A stretch of 64,000 bases of DNA from an uncultured bacterium (lineage in GTDB: Bacteria > Cyanobacteriota > Vampirovibrionia > Gastranaerophilales > Gastranaerophilaceae). Of the stretch, positions 32,645 through 42,191 are shown in pieces (positions within the stretch are counted from its first letter, which is position 1; every line of letters starts with the position of its first letter). The translations under genes were made by a program, and so were the position numbers. The notes below the pieces were generated by a model, which was not told the DNA's origin, did no database searches, and saw only the letters and a program-made list of their open reading frames with translations. The stretch is from contig CAROLD010000004.1 in NCBI GenBank assembly GCA_949035555.1, positions 1 through 64,000 of the forward strand, read 5' to 3'.

Positions 32645-35212
32645 TTGAATAAGCAAGAATTAGCTGCAAGAATTTGGGAATCAGCAAATAAAATGCGTTC
32701 TAAAATTGAAGCAAATGAATATAAAGATTATATTTTAGGCTTTATTTTTTATAAGTATTTGTCTGACAAAGAATTAGATTTTTTAAAAAGTCAAGGTGCT
32801 ACTGAAGATGAGATAAAAACACTATTAAAAGAAGACGGAGACTTAACTGAGCATATTCGCAGCAATATTGGTTATTTTATATCCTACAATGATTTGTTTT
32901 CAACTTGGCTTGAAATGGGAAAAGATTTTGATGTATCAAATGTGAGAGATGCTCTTTCTGCATTTAGCAGATTAATTAATGATAATCATAAAAAAGTATT
33001 TGACGGAATTTTTAATACTCTTGAAACTGGGTTAAGTAAATTAGGTGATAGCTCAGCTTCGCAAACTAAAGCCATAAGCGATTTATTATACCTAATCAAA
33101 GATATCCCTATGAGTGGTAAGCAAAGCTACGATGTGCTTGGTTTTATTTACGAATATTTAATTAGTAATTTTGCTGCCAATGCAGGGAAAAAAGCTGGGG
33201 AATTTTACACGCCTCATGAGGTTTCGTTACTAATGAGTGAAATTATTGCAAACCATCTGAGAAATAAAGAAGAGATACAAATATATGACCCTACAAGTGG
33301 TTCCGGTTCTTTGCTTATTAATATAGGTCGTTCAATAGCAAAATATAACAATAATCAAGATGCAATAAAATACTATGCACAAGAGTTAAAACAAAATACT
33401 TATAACTTAACTCGTATGAATTTGGTTATGAGGAATATTTCACCGGATAATATTGTAACTCGCAATGGCGATACCTTAGAAGAAGATTGGCCATATTTTG
33501 AAGAAAATGATCCTGCCGGTACATATAATCCATTGTATGTTGATGCTGTTGTATCAAATCCTCCATATTCGCAAAATTGGGATCCGACAGGCAAGGATAA
33601 CGATCCAAGATATACAAGATATGGTATAGCGCCAAAGACAAAAGCTGATTATGCGTTTTTGCTACATGATTTATATCACCTTAAACCTGATGGCATTATG
33701 ACAATTGTTTTACCTCATGGAGTATTGTTTCGTGGCGGAGAAGAGTTAACTATTAGAAAAAATCTTATAGATCAAAATAACATAGTTGCAATTATTGGTT
33801 TACCTCCTAACATTTTCTTTGGAACCGGTATTCCAACAATTATTATGATTCTTCAGCAAAAACGAGATGACAATGATGTTTTAATTGTAGATGCATCAAA
33901 GGGTTATATAAAAGAAGGTAAAAATAACAAACTTCGTGCTTGTGATATTAAAAAAATTATTGATGCTGTTGTAGGCAGAGTATCCATTCCAAAATTTTCA
34001 AAACTTGTTTCAAAACAAGAAATCCAAGATAACGAGTACAACTTAAACATACCTAGATATGTGGATTCTTCTGAAAAATCAGAAAGTTGGGATATTTATG
34101 CTTCTATGTTTGGAGGTATTCCAAAGTCTGAAGTATTAGAATTACAAAAATATTGGGAAGCTTATCCGTCATTAATATCTACACTTTTTAGAAATATCAA
34201 TGAAGAATATTATGAAATTGCTGTTGATAACATAAAAGATGCTATTAAAAACAATGCAGATGTAAACAAATTTATTACTGAATATAGTCTGTCATTCTCA
34301 GGTTTTGACAAATATTTAGAACAAGAACTTATAAATAATATGTCAAATATTAACGTAGCACTGGAAGAAGAAATTATAAATTCGGAAATTCAAAGACGTT
34401 TAAAATATCCCGAGCTTATAAATAAATACGAAGCATATCAGTTATTAGATGATGCTTGGACAACTAAAATTGCAGTTGATTTAGAAATTCTAAATACCGA
34501 GGGCTTTGAAGCTTCAAAACAAGTTGACCCATTGATGGAGACAAAAAAGAAAAACAATAAAGAGGTTGAAGTACAAATCGGATGGAAAGGTCATATTATC
34601 CCATTTGAATTGGTGCAGCAAACCTTATTAAAAGATGATACAAAAAAACTCAAAGAAAAAGAAGAAGAACTATCTGAAATTATCGGACAGTATGCGGAAT
34701 ATTTAGATTCTATTTCAGAAGATGACAAAGATTCAGATGCAATAAATGAAGATGGCACAGCTTTTGTTGCAGCAGAAGTAAAGAAAATGGCGAAGAATAT
34801 AGATAAAAAAGATGCTTCTGAATTTGAATTAATCATATTAAAAGTTAATGACTTGTTTGACAAGGAAAAGAATTTAAAAGCTGAAATTAAAAAAGATTCT
34901 GACCTATTGCATGAAAAAACAAAGATAACTATTGAAAATTTATCAGATGAACAAGTTTATGATTTGTTAAAACTAAAATGGATAAAACCAATAATTGATG
35001 GAATAAATTCTTTACCAACAGGGGTTATAACAGAGTTATCAAATAAAATTGAAAAATTATCTGAAAAATATTCTACAACATTAACTGATTTAGATTCAGA
35101 AATAAACGAAACTGAAAAGATGTTAGCATCGTTTATAGATGAATTAACAGGGAATGAGTATGATATGAAAGGTTTGGCAGAATGGCAACTGCTTTTGGGA
35201 GGTCAGAAATAA
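32645..35212 (+). CDS. hsdM: Type I restriction-modification system, methyltransferase subunit M
   Basis: HsdM transfers methyl groups to adenine N6 at the site chosen by HsdS. HsdM N-terminal helices (ELAARIWESANKMRSKIEANEYKDYILGFIFYKYLS in part), GEFYTPHEV, SAM-binding DPTSGSGSLL near residue 215 and catalytic NPPY near 305 are present. At 855 residues it is longer than the usual 500-550; a coiled-coil C-terminal extension (600-840) is common in this subgroup. The start is TTG (MNKQELAARIW), with GGAGAGAGG upstream. The stop codon overlaps the hsdS start by one base. Confidence 0.94.
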   Translation: MNKQELAARIWESANKMRSKIEANEYKDYILGFIFYKYLSDKELDFLKSQGATEDEIKTLLKEDGDLTEHIRSNIGYFISYNDLFSTWLEMGKDFDVSNVRDALSAFSRLINDNHKKVFDGIFNTLETGLSKLGDSSASQTKAISDLLYLIKDIPMSGKQSYDVLGFIYEYLISNFAANAGKKAGEFYTPHEVSLLMSEIIANHLRNKEEIQIYDPTSGSGSLLINIGRSIAKYNNNQDAIKYYAQELKQNTYNLTRMNLVMRNISPDNIVTRNGDTLEEDWPYFEENDPAGTYNPLYVDAVVSNPPYSQNWDPTGKDNDPRYTRYGIAPKTKADYAFLLHDLYHLKPDGIMTIVLPHGVLFRGGEELTIRKNLIDQNNIVAIIGLPPNIFFGTGIPTIIMILQQKRDDNDVLIVDASKGYIKEGKNNKLRACDIKKIIDAVVGRVSIPKFSKLVSKQEIQDNEYNLNIPRYVDSSEKSESWDIYASMFGGIPKSEVLELQKYWEAYPSLISTLFRNINEEYYEIAVDNIKDAIKNNADVNKFITEYSLSFSGFDKYLEQELINNMSNINVALEEEIINSEIQRRLKYPELINKYEAYQLLDDAWTTKIAVDLEILNTEGFEASKQVDPLMETKKKNNKEVEVQIGWKGHIIPFELVQQTLLKDDTKKLKEKEEELSEIIGQYAEYLDSISEDDKDSDAINEDGTAFVAAEVKKMAKNIDKKDASEFELIILKVNDLFDKEKNLKAEIKKDSDLLHEKTKITIENLSDEQVYDLLKLKWIKPIIDGINSLPTGVITELSNKIEKLSEKYSTTLTDLDSEINETEKMLASFIDELTGNEYDMKGLAEWQLLLGGQK

Positions 35213-36438
35213 TGCCCGAAAGAAAGCAAAAACCACAAATACGATTTAAAGGATTTTCTGACGCATGGGAACAGAGTAAGTTAGGCGACTATGGTTCTGT
35301 TGCTATGGATAAAAGAATATTTAAAGAGCAAACAACAGAATCAGGGGATGTCCCTTTTTACAAAATTGGAACTTTTGGTGGTACTGCAGATGCATATATT
35401 TCTAATGAAATATACAATGATTACATTCAAAAATATCCACACCCCCAAAAAGGTGATATACTAATTTCTGCATCTGGTAGTATTGGTCGAACAGTTGTTT
35501 ACTCTGGCAATAGAGAGTATTTTCAAGATTCTAATATTGTCTGGTTACAGCATAATGAAAGGCTTGAAAATTCATTTTTAAAATATTTTTATGAAATTGT
35601 TAAATGGGATGGACTAGAGGGAAGTACGATTAAACGGTTATACAACAAAAATATTTTGGAAACAAAAATTTCCAGACCCGGAAATAATGAACAAAGAAAA
35701 GTAGGCTCCTTTTTTGATAAGCTCGACAACCTTATCACTCTTCATCAGCACAAGTATAAAAAACTTTTGACTTTGAAAAAATCCTGTATAGAAAAAATGT
35801 TTCCAAAAAATGAGAATAAAAATCCTGAAATAAGATTTAAGGGATTTACCGACGCTTGGAAACAACATAAACTCTCATATGTTGCTTCTATGCACGCAAG
35901 AATTGGTTGGCAAAACCTTAGGACTTCGGAATTTTTAGATAGCGGAAATTATTATTTAATAACAGGAACGGATTTTATTGACGGGAAAATAGATTTAAAA
36001 ACTTGCCATTTTGTTGAAAAAGAACGATATGACCAAGATAAAAATATTCAAATAAAAAATGGAAGTATCCTTATTACAAAAGATGGAACTCTTGGAAAAG
36101 TAGCATATGTAGAGGGGTTAGATAAACCTGCAACGTTAAATGCCGGAGTCTTTAATGTTGTTATTATCGATAAAAATATGGAAAATAAATATTTATTCCA
36201 ATATTTGAAAGCACCGTTTTTAATGGATTATGTAGGAAAAAGAGCAACAGGCGGAACAATAAAACATTTAAACCAAAATATACTTGTCGACTTTCCTGTC
36301 ATTCATCCATCTTATGAAGAACAAACTAAAATTGGCGTATTTTTTAGCAAGTTAGACGATCTTATCGCTCTTCATCAACGCAAGTTGAAAATGCTCCAAA
36401 ATATAAAGAAATCTTGCCTGGAAAAGATGTTTGTATAA
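35212..36438 (+). CDS. hsdS: Type I restriction-modification system, specificity subunit S
   Basis: HsdS recognises the bipartite DNA target. Two target-recognition domains each begin with a related block (IRFKGFSDAWEQSKL near residue 10, IRFKGFTDAWKQHKL near 208). Each is followed by a conserved helical spacer (EQRKVGSFFDKLDNLITLHQ; EQTKIGVFFSKLDDLIALHQ). The 408-residue protein is complete. I chose ATG 35212 (TAATG overlap with hsdM, GGGAGG upstream) over 35182. No second hsdS fragment or invertase-type repeat is nearby, so no sign of phase variation. Confidence 0.94.
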   Translation: MPERKQKPQIRFKGFSDAWEQSKLGDYGSVAMDKRIFKEQTTESGDVPFYKIGTFGGTADAYISNEIYNDYIQKYPHPQKGDILISASGSIGRTVVYSGNREYFQDSNIVWLQHNERLENSFLKYFYEIVKWDGLEGSTIKRLYNKNILETKISRPGNNEQRKVGSFFDKLDNLITLHQHKYKKLLTLKKSCIEKMFPKNENKNPEIRFKGFTDAWKQHKLSYVASMHARIGWQNLRTSEFLDSGNYYLITGTDFIDGKIDLKTCHFVEKERYDQDKNIQIKNGSILITKDGTLGKVAYVEGLDKPATLNAGVFNVVIIDKNMENKYLFQYLKAPFLMDYVGKRATGGTIKHLNQNILVDFPVIHPSYEEQTKIGVFFSKLDDLIALHQRKLKMLQNIKKSCLEKMFV

Positions 36439-36464
36439 CAAAAAATAATTAAGGGAACAATATA

Positions 36465-39400
36465 ATGACATTTAAGAATGAAGCTGAATTTGAAAATAAA
36501 TTAATAGGTGTATTAACCAAGCACGGTTGGGAGTCTGATATTATAAAATATCCGACTGAAAATGATTTATTGGAAAATTGGGCAAAAATTCTCTATGAAA
36601 ATAATAGAAGTATAGATAGACTGGGTGATTTTCCTTTAACTGAAAGTGAAATGCAACAGATTATTGAACAAATAAAAACACTTAAATCTCCTTTAAAATT
36701 GAATGGCTTTATAAATGGTAAGACAATATCTATAATAAGAGATAATCCTGATGATAAATTACATTTTGGTAAAGAAATCAGCTTGAAAATATATGATAGA
36801 CAAGAAATTGCAGCAGGACAAAGTAGATATCAAATTGTGAAGCAACCAAAATTTAAACCATTAGAAAAAATGTTGCCGGAACGCAGAGGCGATTTAATAC
36901 TCTTAATTAATGGTATGCCTATTATACATATAGAATTAAAGAGAAGCGGGGTTCATGTTTCTCAAGCATGTAATCAAATACAAAAATATTCCAAAGAAGG
37001 TGTATTTACAGGATTATTTTCTTTAGTGCAAATATTTGTAGCTATGAATCCTGATGAAACCTTGTATTTTGCAAATCCCGGACATTATGACAAATTTAAC
37101 AAAGATTATTATTTTCATTGGGCTGATTTTAATAATGAACCGATAAATGATTGGTCGCAAATTGCATCATCATTGTTATCAATTCCTATGGCACATGAGC
37201 TAATCGGATACTATACCGTAGCTGATGATGCTGATGGCGTTTTGAAAGTTATGCGAAGCTACCAATTCTATGCGTCAAGTAAAATCTCAGATAAGGTCAA
37301 GAATACTAAATGGGATTCAGAAAACCAATTAGGTGGTTATATTTGGCATACCACAGGTTCCGGCAAAACAATGACATCTTTTAAATCTGCACAATTAATT
37401 GCTAATTCAAAAGATGCCGATAAAGTTGTATTTTTGATGGATAGAATTGAATTATGCGTTCAATCATTAAAAGAATATCGTGCATTTGCTGATGAGTGCG
37501 ATGAGGTTCAAGAAACTGAAAATACAAATGAATTAGTTTCAAAATTAAAAAGCGACGATACAAAATATACTTTAATAGTTACCTCTATTCAAAAGATGAG
37601 TAATATAACACAGGATATGCAAGGACTAAAGGCTTATGATTTAGAAACAATACAATCTAAAAGAATTGTCTTTATCATTGATGAATGTCACCGTGATACC
37701 TTTGGTGAAATGTTAATTACAATTAAACAAACATTCCCTAAGGCTATATTCTTTGGCTTTACCGGTACTCCTATTATGGATGAAAACAGTAAAAAAGATT
37801 TAACTAATGCTGCTATATTTGGGGATGAATTACATAGATACAGTATTGCCGATGGTATTAGAGATGGAAATGTTCTTGGCTTTGATCCTGATAAGGTTAC
37901 CACATATAAGGATAAGGATTTACGAAAAGTTGTTGCTTTAGAACAGGCAAAATGCAAAACAGAAGAAGAAGCTATTGCAGATCCTAAAAAAAGTGAAATT
38001 TATTATGAATTTATGAATAATGTTCCAATGGCAGGAGATTATGACGAAGCCGGAAAATATAAAAAAGGTATAGAAGATTACATCCCTACCGTTCAATATC
38101 AAACTGATATTCATCAAGACAATGTAATAAAGGATATATTAGATAATTGGACAAGATTGAGCCATGGTGGAAAATTCCATGCGATATTTGCAACAAGCGG
38201 GATACCGGAGGCTATAGAATATTATAGAAAATTTAGAAAACTAAAACCGGAACTAAAAATAACAGCTCTATTTGATCCTTCTATAGACAATGAAAGTTAT
38301 TTTGCACTTGATAAAGAAGATGGAATTGTAGAAATGCTAAAAGACTACAATGATATGTATGGTACAAAATTTACTATTCCAACTTATGATTTATTTAAAA
38401 AAGATGTTTCAGCAAGACTTGCACATAAAAAACCGTACTTAGGAATATACAACGAACCCAAAAAACAATTACACATGCTTATAGTTGTTAACCAAATGCT
38501 CACAGGTTTTGACTCAAAATGGGTTAATACACTTTATATGGATAAACTTATGGAATATGCTGATATAATACAAGCATTTTCAAGAACAAACAGATTATTT
38601 GGAAATGAAAAACCATTTGGTAATATTAGATATTATCGTAAGTCGCATACAATGGAAAGAAATATAAATCGTGCAGTTAAATTGTATTCCGGAGACAAAC
38701 CAATAGGCTTGTTTGTCAATAAGATTGTATATAATGTTACAAGAATGAACGAAATATTTCGTGATATGTCTGACTTATTCAATAATGCAGGAATCCCTAA
38801 TTTTGATAAATTGCCGGAAGAAAAACCTGTAAGAGGTAAATTTGCCTCGTTATTTAAAAAATTAACAGAACATTTAGAAGCCGCAAGAATACAGGGATTT
38901 GTTTGGAATAAAACCACTTATACTAATAAAAAAGATAACGAAGAAGTAGAAATCGTTGAAATTAATTTCACAGAAAAAGACTACTTAATACTTGCACAAA
39001 GATATAAAGAACTTCCTCGTGGAGGAAATGGCGGCACAGGTGATGTTCCTTATGAAATAGATGGATATTTAACTGAAATTGACACAGGAGTTATAGATGC
39101 CAATTATATGAATTCTCGCTTTGAGAAGTACTTACGCAATTTAAAACAAGAAAATATTTCACCGGAAGAATTAGAATCAACAAAACAAGAATTACATAAG
39201 TCCTTTGCAACTTTATCTCAAGAAGAACAAAAATATGCTAAATCATTTTTGCTTGATATTGAAAGTGGTGCAGCCACAATGGAAGAAGGCAAAACTTTCA
39301 AAGATTATGTTAATGAATATATGTCAAATGCAAAAAATGATAGAATACATAAAATGGCAATTGCCCTTGGGCTTGATGAAGCAAAATTAAGAGGATTGAT

Positions 39401-39596
39401 GGACGCTGGTCTTAACGAATCAAACTTGAATTCATATGGAAGATTTAATGATTTAAAACAATCCATTAATATTGATATTGCAAAGGAATTTTTCAAAAAA
39501 TCAAAAGGCAAGGAGCTATCTCCATTAATGATAAACGTAAAAGCAAATGAATTACTCAAACGTTTCATATTAGATGGTGGATTTGATATTGAATAA
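36465..39596 (+). CDS. hsdR: Type I restriction-modification system, restriction subunit R
   Basis: HsdR translocates and cuts unmethylated DNA. The nuclease domain shows RRGDLILLINGMPIIHIELK (Asp ... Glu-x-Lys, residues 140-160). The SF2 motor has WHTTGSGKT near 292, DECHR near 405, FTGTP and AFSRTNR. A C-terminal helical assembly domain follows. The 1043-residue length is normal and no motif is missing, so the system looks functional. It is in an operon with hsdM and hsdS, with a 26-base gap and an AAGGGA ribosome binding site. Confidence 0.95.
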   Translation: MTFKNEAEFENKLIGVLTKHGWESDIIKYPTENDLLENWAKILYENNRSIDRLGDFPLTESEMQQIIEQIKTLKSPLKLNGFINGKTISIIRDNPDDKLHFGKEISLKIYDRQEIAAGQSRYQIVKQPKFKPLEKMLPERRGDLILLINGMPIIHIELKRSGVHVSQACNQIQKYSKEGVFTGLFSLVQIFVAMNPDETLYFANPGHYDKFNKDYYFHWADFNNEPINDWSQIASSLLSIPMAHELIGYYTVADDADGVLKVMRSYQFYASSKISDKVKNTKWDSENQLGGYIWHTTGSGKTMTSFKSAQLIANSKDADKVVFLMDRIELCVQSLKEYRAFADECDEVQETENTNELVSKLKSDDTKYTLIVTSIQKMSNITQDMQGLKAYDLETIQSKRIVFIIDECHRDTFGEMLITIKQTFPKAIFFGFTGTPIMDENSKKDLTNAAIFGDELHRYSIADGIRDGNVLGFDPDKVTTYKDKDLRKVVALEQAKCKTEEEAIADPKKSEIYYEFMNNVPMAGDYDEAGKYKKGIEDYIPTVQYQTDIHQDNVIKDILDNWTRLSHGGKFHAIFATSGIPEAIEYYRKFRKLKPELKITALFDPSIDNESYFALDKEDGIVEMLKDYNDMYGTKFTIPTYDLFKKDVSARLAHKKPYLGIYNEPKKQLHMLIVVNQMLTGFDSKWVNTLYMDKLMEYADIIQAFSRTNRLFGNEKPFGNIRYYRKSHTMERNINRAVKLYSGDKPIGLFVNKIVYNVTRMNEIFRDMSDLFNNAGIPNFDKLPEEKPVRGKFASLFKKLTEHLEAARIQGFVWNKTTYTNKKDNEEVEIVEINFTEKDYLILAQRYKELPRGGNGGTGDVPYEIDGYLTEIDTGVIDANYMNSRFEKYLRNLKQENISPEELESTKQELHKSFATLSQEEQKYAKSFLLDIESGAATMEEGKTFKDYVNEYMSNAKNDRIHKMAIALGLDEAKLRGLMDAGLNESNLNSYGRFNDLKQSINIDIAKEFFKKSKGKELSPLMINVKANELLKRFILDGGFDIE

Positions 39597-39660
39597 TAAG
39601 ACTTGATTTTATTCCGACTTTAAGTGATGAATACGACACCTGAAAAAAAGGAGGTCGTAG

Positions 39661-39882
39661 ATGGAAAAAGTCGGATTAAATATTACGAAAAAAGAATTTA
39701 AGCAGTTGAGCAAATGGGCAGAAAATGTTTATAACACAATAGTTGTTATAGATTACTTTGTTGCAAGCCAGCCAGAGATTGAAGAATGTTACAATCTAGC
39801 ACCGGTAGTGAAGCATTTGAGATGCGATGCAGATTTATTGAATGCGTTCTTCATTGATCATGAAGAAGAACTTGAGAAATAA
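39661..39882 (+). CDS. Small protein of unknown function, 73 aa
   Basis: Strong AAGGAGG ribosome binding site. The sequence (KKEFKQLSKWAENVYNTIVVIDYF ... DADLLNAFFIDHEEELEK) is acidic overall and predicted mostly helical, with Trp/Tyr-rich helix 1. No family is recognised. It follows hsdR by 64 bases on the same strand and may be co-transcribed. Small acidic proteins downstream of restriction genes can be regulators or anti-restriction factors, but nothing in the sequence shows this. Confidence 0.65.
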   Translation: MEKVGLNITKKEFKQLSKWAENVYNTIVVIDYFVASQPEIEECYNLAPVVKHLRCDADLLNAFFIDHEEELEK

Positions 39883-40021
39883 GCAGCGTTTAAACCTTAT
39901 TTAAATACCGTTCAAAAGGTGTTCAAAAACATTTGTGTCGGAATGATACGATTTGAGGAGCATACAGTTGATGTTTCTTGCCAAAAGAGTAATAAATTAT
40001 GTAGCTTGAAAGGAGCATAAT

Positions 40022-40228
40022 ATGACTGAAAAATTAGACTTATTATTTGGAACAAAGATTTTAAACCGCCAAACAAATGAAATCGGATTACTAATCAAAA
40101 CTTGGAAAAACGAATTCGCTGATGGAAGCATTTGGTTTGCAACCTGTGTTGATGCAAAAGGAAAGCGTTATCATATTGAACTTGATGAAATAGTGCCGAT
40201 AGAGGGAAGTAATGATTCTGAAAAATAA
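40022..40228 (+). CDS. Small protein of unknown function, 68 aa
   Basis: Preceded by GAAAGGAGC. The sequence (LLFGTKILNRQTNEIGLLIKTWKNEFADGSIWFATCVDAKGKRYHIELDEIVPI) looks like a small all-beta barrel, similar in feel to KOW- or SH3-like folds that bind nucleic acid, but this is only pattern-level. It ends 17 bases inside the next gene, so the two are translationally coupled. Confidence 0.65.
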   Translation: MTEKLDLLFGTKILNRQTNEIGLLIKTWKNEFADGSIWFATCVDAKGKRYHIELDEIVPIEGSNDSEK

Positions 40229-40445
40229 ACTTACCCGAGAAACTTTAGAAATAAATTATCCTGAATTTAGAAAAAATTTTGCAAAAGAAATTCAAGACGC
40301 ATTTGAAAGCTATCGCAAAACTCAGTTAAACAAATACTCATATAACTTCAAAGACGATAATTCAATGGAATTTAATTTCTATTTTGAATTACATTGGAAT
40401 TTTAACCACTTTGGAAATTCTAATTGGTATATTGAAAGAATGTAA
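40212..40445 (+). CDS. Small protein of unknown function, 77 aa
   Basis: Its ATG overlaps the end of the previous gene, with GAGGGA upstream. The N-terminal half is helical and charged (EFRKNFAKEIQDAFESYRKTQ). The C-terminal half is aromatic and Asn-rich (FYFELHWNFNHFGNSNWYIERM). No family is recognised. With the two genes before it, it forms a small-gene cassette between hsdR and convergent genes. Confidence 0.6.
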   Translation: MILKNKLTRETLEINYPEFRKNFAKEIQDAFESYRKTQLNKYSYNFKDDNSMEFNFYFELHWNFNHFGNSNWYIERM

Positions 40446-40451
40446 TTAATT

Positions 40452-40688
40452 TTACGATAATTGGTTTAAAAAATTTTTATACTTTTCTTTCTGAGAGCTT
40501 GGTATTTCTTTATTCATAAAATACATTGACAATATGTTATTATAACCTTCTAGTGTTTTATATTCAGATGAATTTTCTTTATACTTCGTTATTATATAAG
40601 ATTTTAATTCCTCAATCCAATTATTAAAATCTTTCATTTGTGTAATGTTTTCCAATTTATTTAAGAGTTCTAATTTATTATTAATCAT
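40452..40688 (-). CDS. Small helical protein of unknown function, 78 aa
   Basis: Entirely helical by composition (LELLNKLENITQMKDFNNWIEELKSYIITKYKENSSEYKTL in part). No family is recognised. An AAAGG ribosome site is upstream of ATG. It lies 42 bases downstream of the Mrr-like endonuclease gene on the same strand, so it may be co-transcribed with it, and is convergent with the 77-aa gene. Confidence 0.55.
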   Translation of the reverse strand: MINNKLELLNKLENITQMKDFNNWIEELKSYIITKYKENSSEYKTLEGYNNILSMYFMNKEIPSSQKEKYKNFLNQLS

Positions 40689-40730
40689 TATATTAAAATG
40701 GCCTTTCGGGATTATATCTAATTATTGATA

Positions 40731-41714
40731 TTAATTCAATGGCAAATATACTTTTTTCAATGGCAAAAGAGTTTTACCTTCTGCAGAAAATTTATCATAG
40801 TGTAATGATAATAAATTAGCCAAATCGTCGATATCTATTAACTTTAATGGTGTATTTGAACGCTCTGCTTCATATCTAGCTTCTTTTGTATATCCACCAG
40901 TACTAACATATAAACATTTGTCATTAGGTTGTCTGCCACCAATAAATGTCCTTATTTCCTGAGCCCCCATTTGTCCTTTACGATGTTTTACTTCTACAAA
41001 AATTCTAGGATCTTCAAGTCCTAATCCATCTTTTGACGCAAAAATATCAACGCCCCGATCAGCTCCTTTTTTGGTTCTTTCTGCAATATAGCCCATAGCA
41101 TTTAATATTTCTTTAAACAATTCTTCCATTTGCTCTGGAGCAAGACTTTGTATAGCATCTTTCAAATTTTCTTTAGCATTTTCAATTAGCATTCTTGAAT
41201 TTTCAGTATTTTCTTCTTTAATCTCAATAGAATCTTTTTGAGGTTGTTCTTTTTTATTTAATAAATCTAATATTTCTTTTTCTTGTTCTTTTCTTAATTG
41301 AAATACGGTTAAAGTTGATCCAAGAGAATTTTTAGTATCATTTGATAAGGAGTCTCTGGATATTTCTTGTTTATCCCAACGTACTTTTCTAGTATGCGGG
41401 CAATCATTAATTTTGGAATTGAATAAATAATCTCCTGCTATTTTGCCAATATAGTATATTCGTGAAGATGGATCATAGGTTAAAACATAATCTCCAATAG
41501 CAATTTTATTAATAAAACTATTTATTATTCCTGCCCAAACCGGAATACTTTTTGCTTTATCTGGATAGCATTTCAAAAGAGATGATTTTATAGATTGTAA
41601 ATCTTTTCCTTTTAAATTTTCGTCCGGCAACCAATTTAATCCCACCACATTTTCAGTTAAAAACTGTTCAATGTATTCGCCGTTATTGCTTCTTACAACC
41701 CATAATTTATCCAT
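40731..41714 (-). CDS. Mrr-type restriction endonuclease with N-terminal accessory domain
   Basis: The C-terminal 140 residues are an Mrr_cat domain: LFKEILNAMGYIAERTKKGADRGVDIFA, then RIFVEVKHRKGQMGAQEIRTFIGG. Asp223 and Glu241-Val-Lys243 are the predicted active site. The N-terminal 150 residues (LWVVRSNNGEYIEQFL ... KIAIGDYVLTYDPSSRIYYIGKIAGDYLF) resemble PUA/EVE-like modules that read modified bases, by pattern only. A type IV (modification-dependent) enzyme is likely; type II is possible but no methylase is adjacent. A hairpin overlaps its Shine-Dalgarno sequence. Confidence 0.85.
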   Translation of the reverse strand: MDKLWVVRSNNGEYIEQFLTENVVGLNWLPDENLKGKDLQSIKSSLLKCYPDKAKSIPVWAGIINSFINKIAIGDYVLTYDPSSRIYYIGKIAGDYLFNSKINDCPHTRKVRWDKQEISRDSLSNDTKNSLGSTLTVFQLRKEQEKEILDLLNKKEQPQKDSIEIKEENTENSRMLIENAKENLKDAIQSLAPEQMEELFKEILNAMGYIAERTKKGADRGVDIFASKDGLGLEDPRIFVEVKHRKGQMGAQEIRTFIGGRQPNDKCLYVSTGGYTKEARYEAERSNTPLKLIDIDDLANLLSLHYDKFSAEGKTLLPLKKVYLPLN

Positions 41715-41716
41715 GT

Positions 41717-41741
41717 GCTACTCCTTTTTTCTTAGAGTAGC
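41717..41741 (-). promoter_or_regulatory. Hairpin occluding the ribosome binding site of the Mrr-like gene
   Basis: Perfect seven-base arms GCTACTC (41717-41723) and GAGTAGC (41735-41741) with an 11-base loop. The AAGGAG Shine-Dalgarno sequence (41721-41726 on the minus strand) is partly within the stem, three bases from ATG-proximal sequence. Folding would reduce translation of the nuclease. Confidence 0.5.
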
Positions 41742-41783
41742 ATAAAAATATGGCAGATGATACCCTTTGAAAAAGGTTAAGGC

Positions 41784-42191
41784 TTACTCCATTCCCAAGA
41801 CTTCACGTTCGATTTCGCGGACTTGTTCGGGGATGAGGAAGTTTTGTTGTTTCGGTTTTGATTGGGAAATGGACGATTCGTATTCTTTGAGCAGCGGGAT
41901 GTTTTTTAGGATATTCATGAAAGAATAGATGTCGGATTGATTTGTGTGCGAATTTTTATCCAAATCGTTGTTCAGTTTTCGCATCATTTTTCTTGCCAGT
42001 TCAAGCAATTCTTGACTGAAAGCATCTTTTTCGTGTTCGTATTCAAACTTTCGTTTGTCCCAATCGTATTTCTTTTTCCAATAGAATAGAGTCCGGCGGG
42101 ACAAATCGAGTTCCATTCCAATCTCGCCAAGTCTTTTATTTTCTTGCACATAAAGCTTTTGAGCCTGTTTTAATTTATTTAATTTTGCCAT
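41784..42191 (-). CDS. Helix-turn-helix protein of transposition module, small-terminase-like, 135 aa
   Basis: The N-terminal 60 residues (LKQAQKLYVQENKRLGEIGMELDLSRRTLFYWKKKYDWDKRK) are a helix-turn-helix like those of Mu-type phage small terminase or IS630-type DNA-binding domains. The rest is helical and ends near a conserved EQVREIEREVLGME. It is the last gene of the four-gene transposition operon; its ATG abuts the stop of the gene before it, with GAGGAG upstream. It may bind element ends or target DNA. Confidence 0.65.
   Translation of the reverse strand: MAKLNKLKQAQKLYVQENKRLGEIGMELDLSRRTLFYWKKKYDWDKRKFEYEHEKDAFSQELLELARKMMRKLNNDLDKNSHTNQSDIYSFMNILKNIPLLKEYESSISQSKPKQQNFLIPEQVREIEREVLGME

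Noticed and set aside
34540..34550. GAGACA inside hsdM as the missing left transposon end
   Set aside because: A six-base match within coding sequence without the TTGCAC cluster; expected by chance.
35212..36438. Phase-variable hsdS by inversion
   Set aside because: The two recognition-domain starts are related but too diverged for simple recombination, and no silent hsdS copy or dedicated invertase is adjacent.
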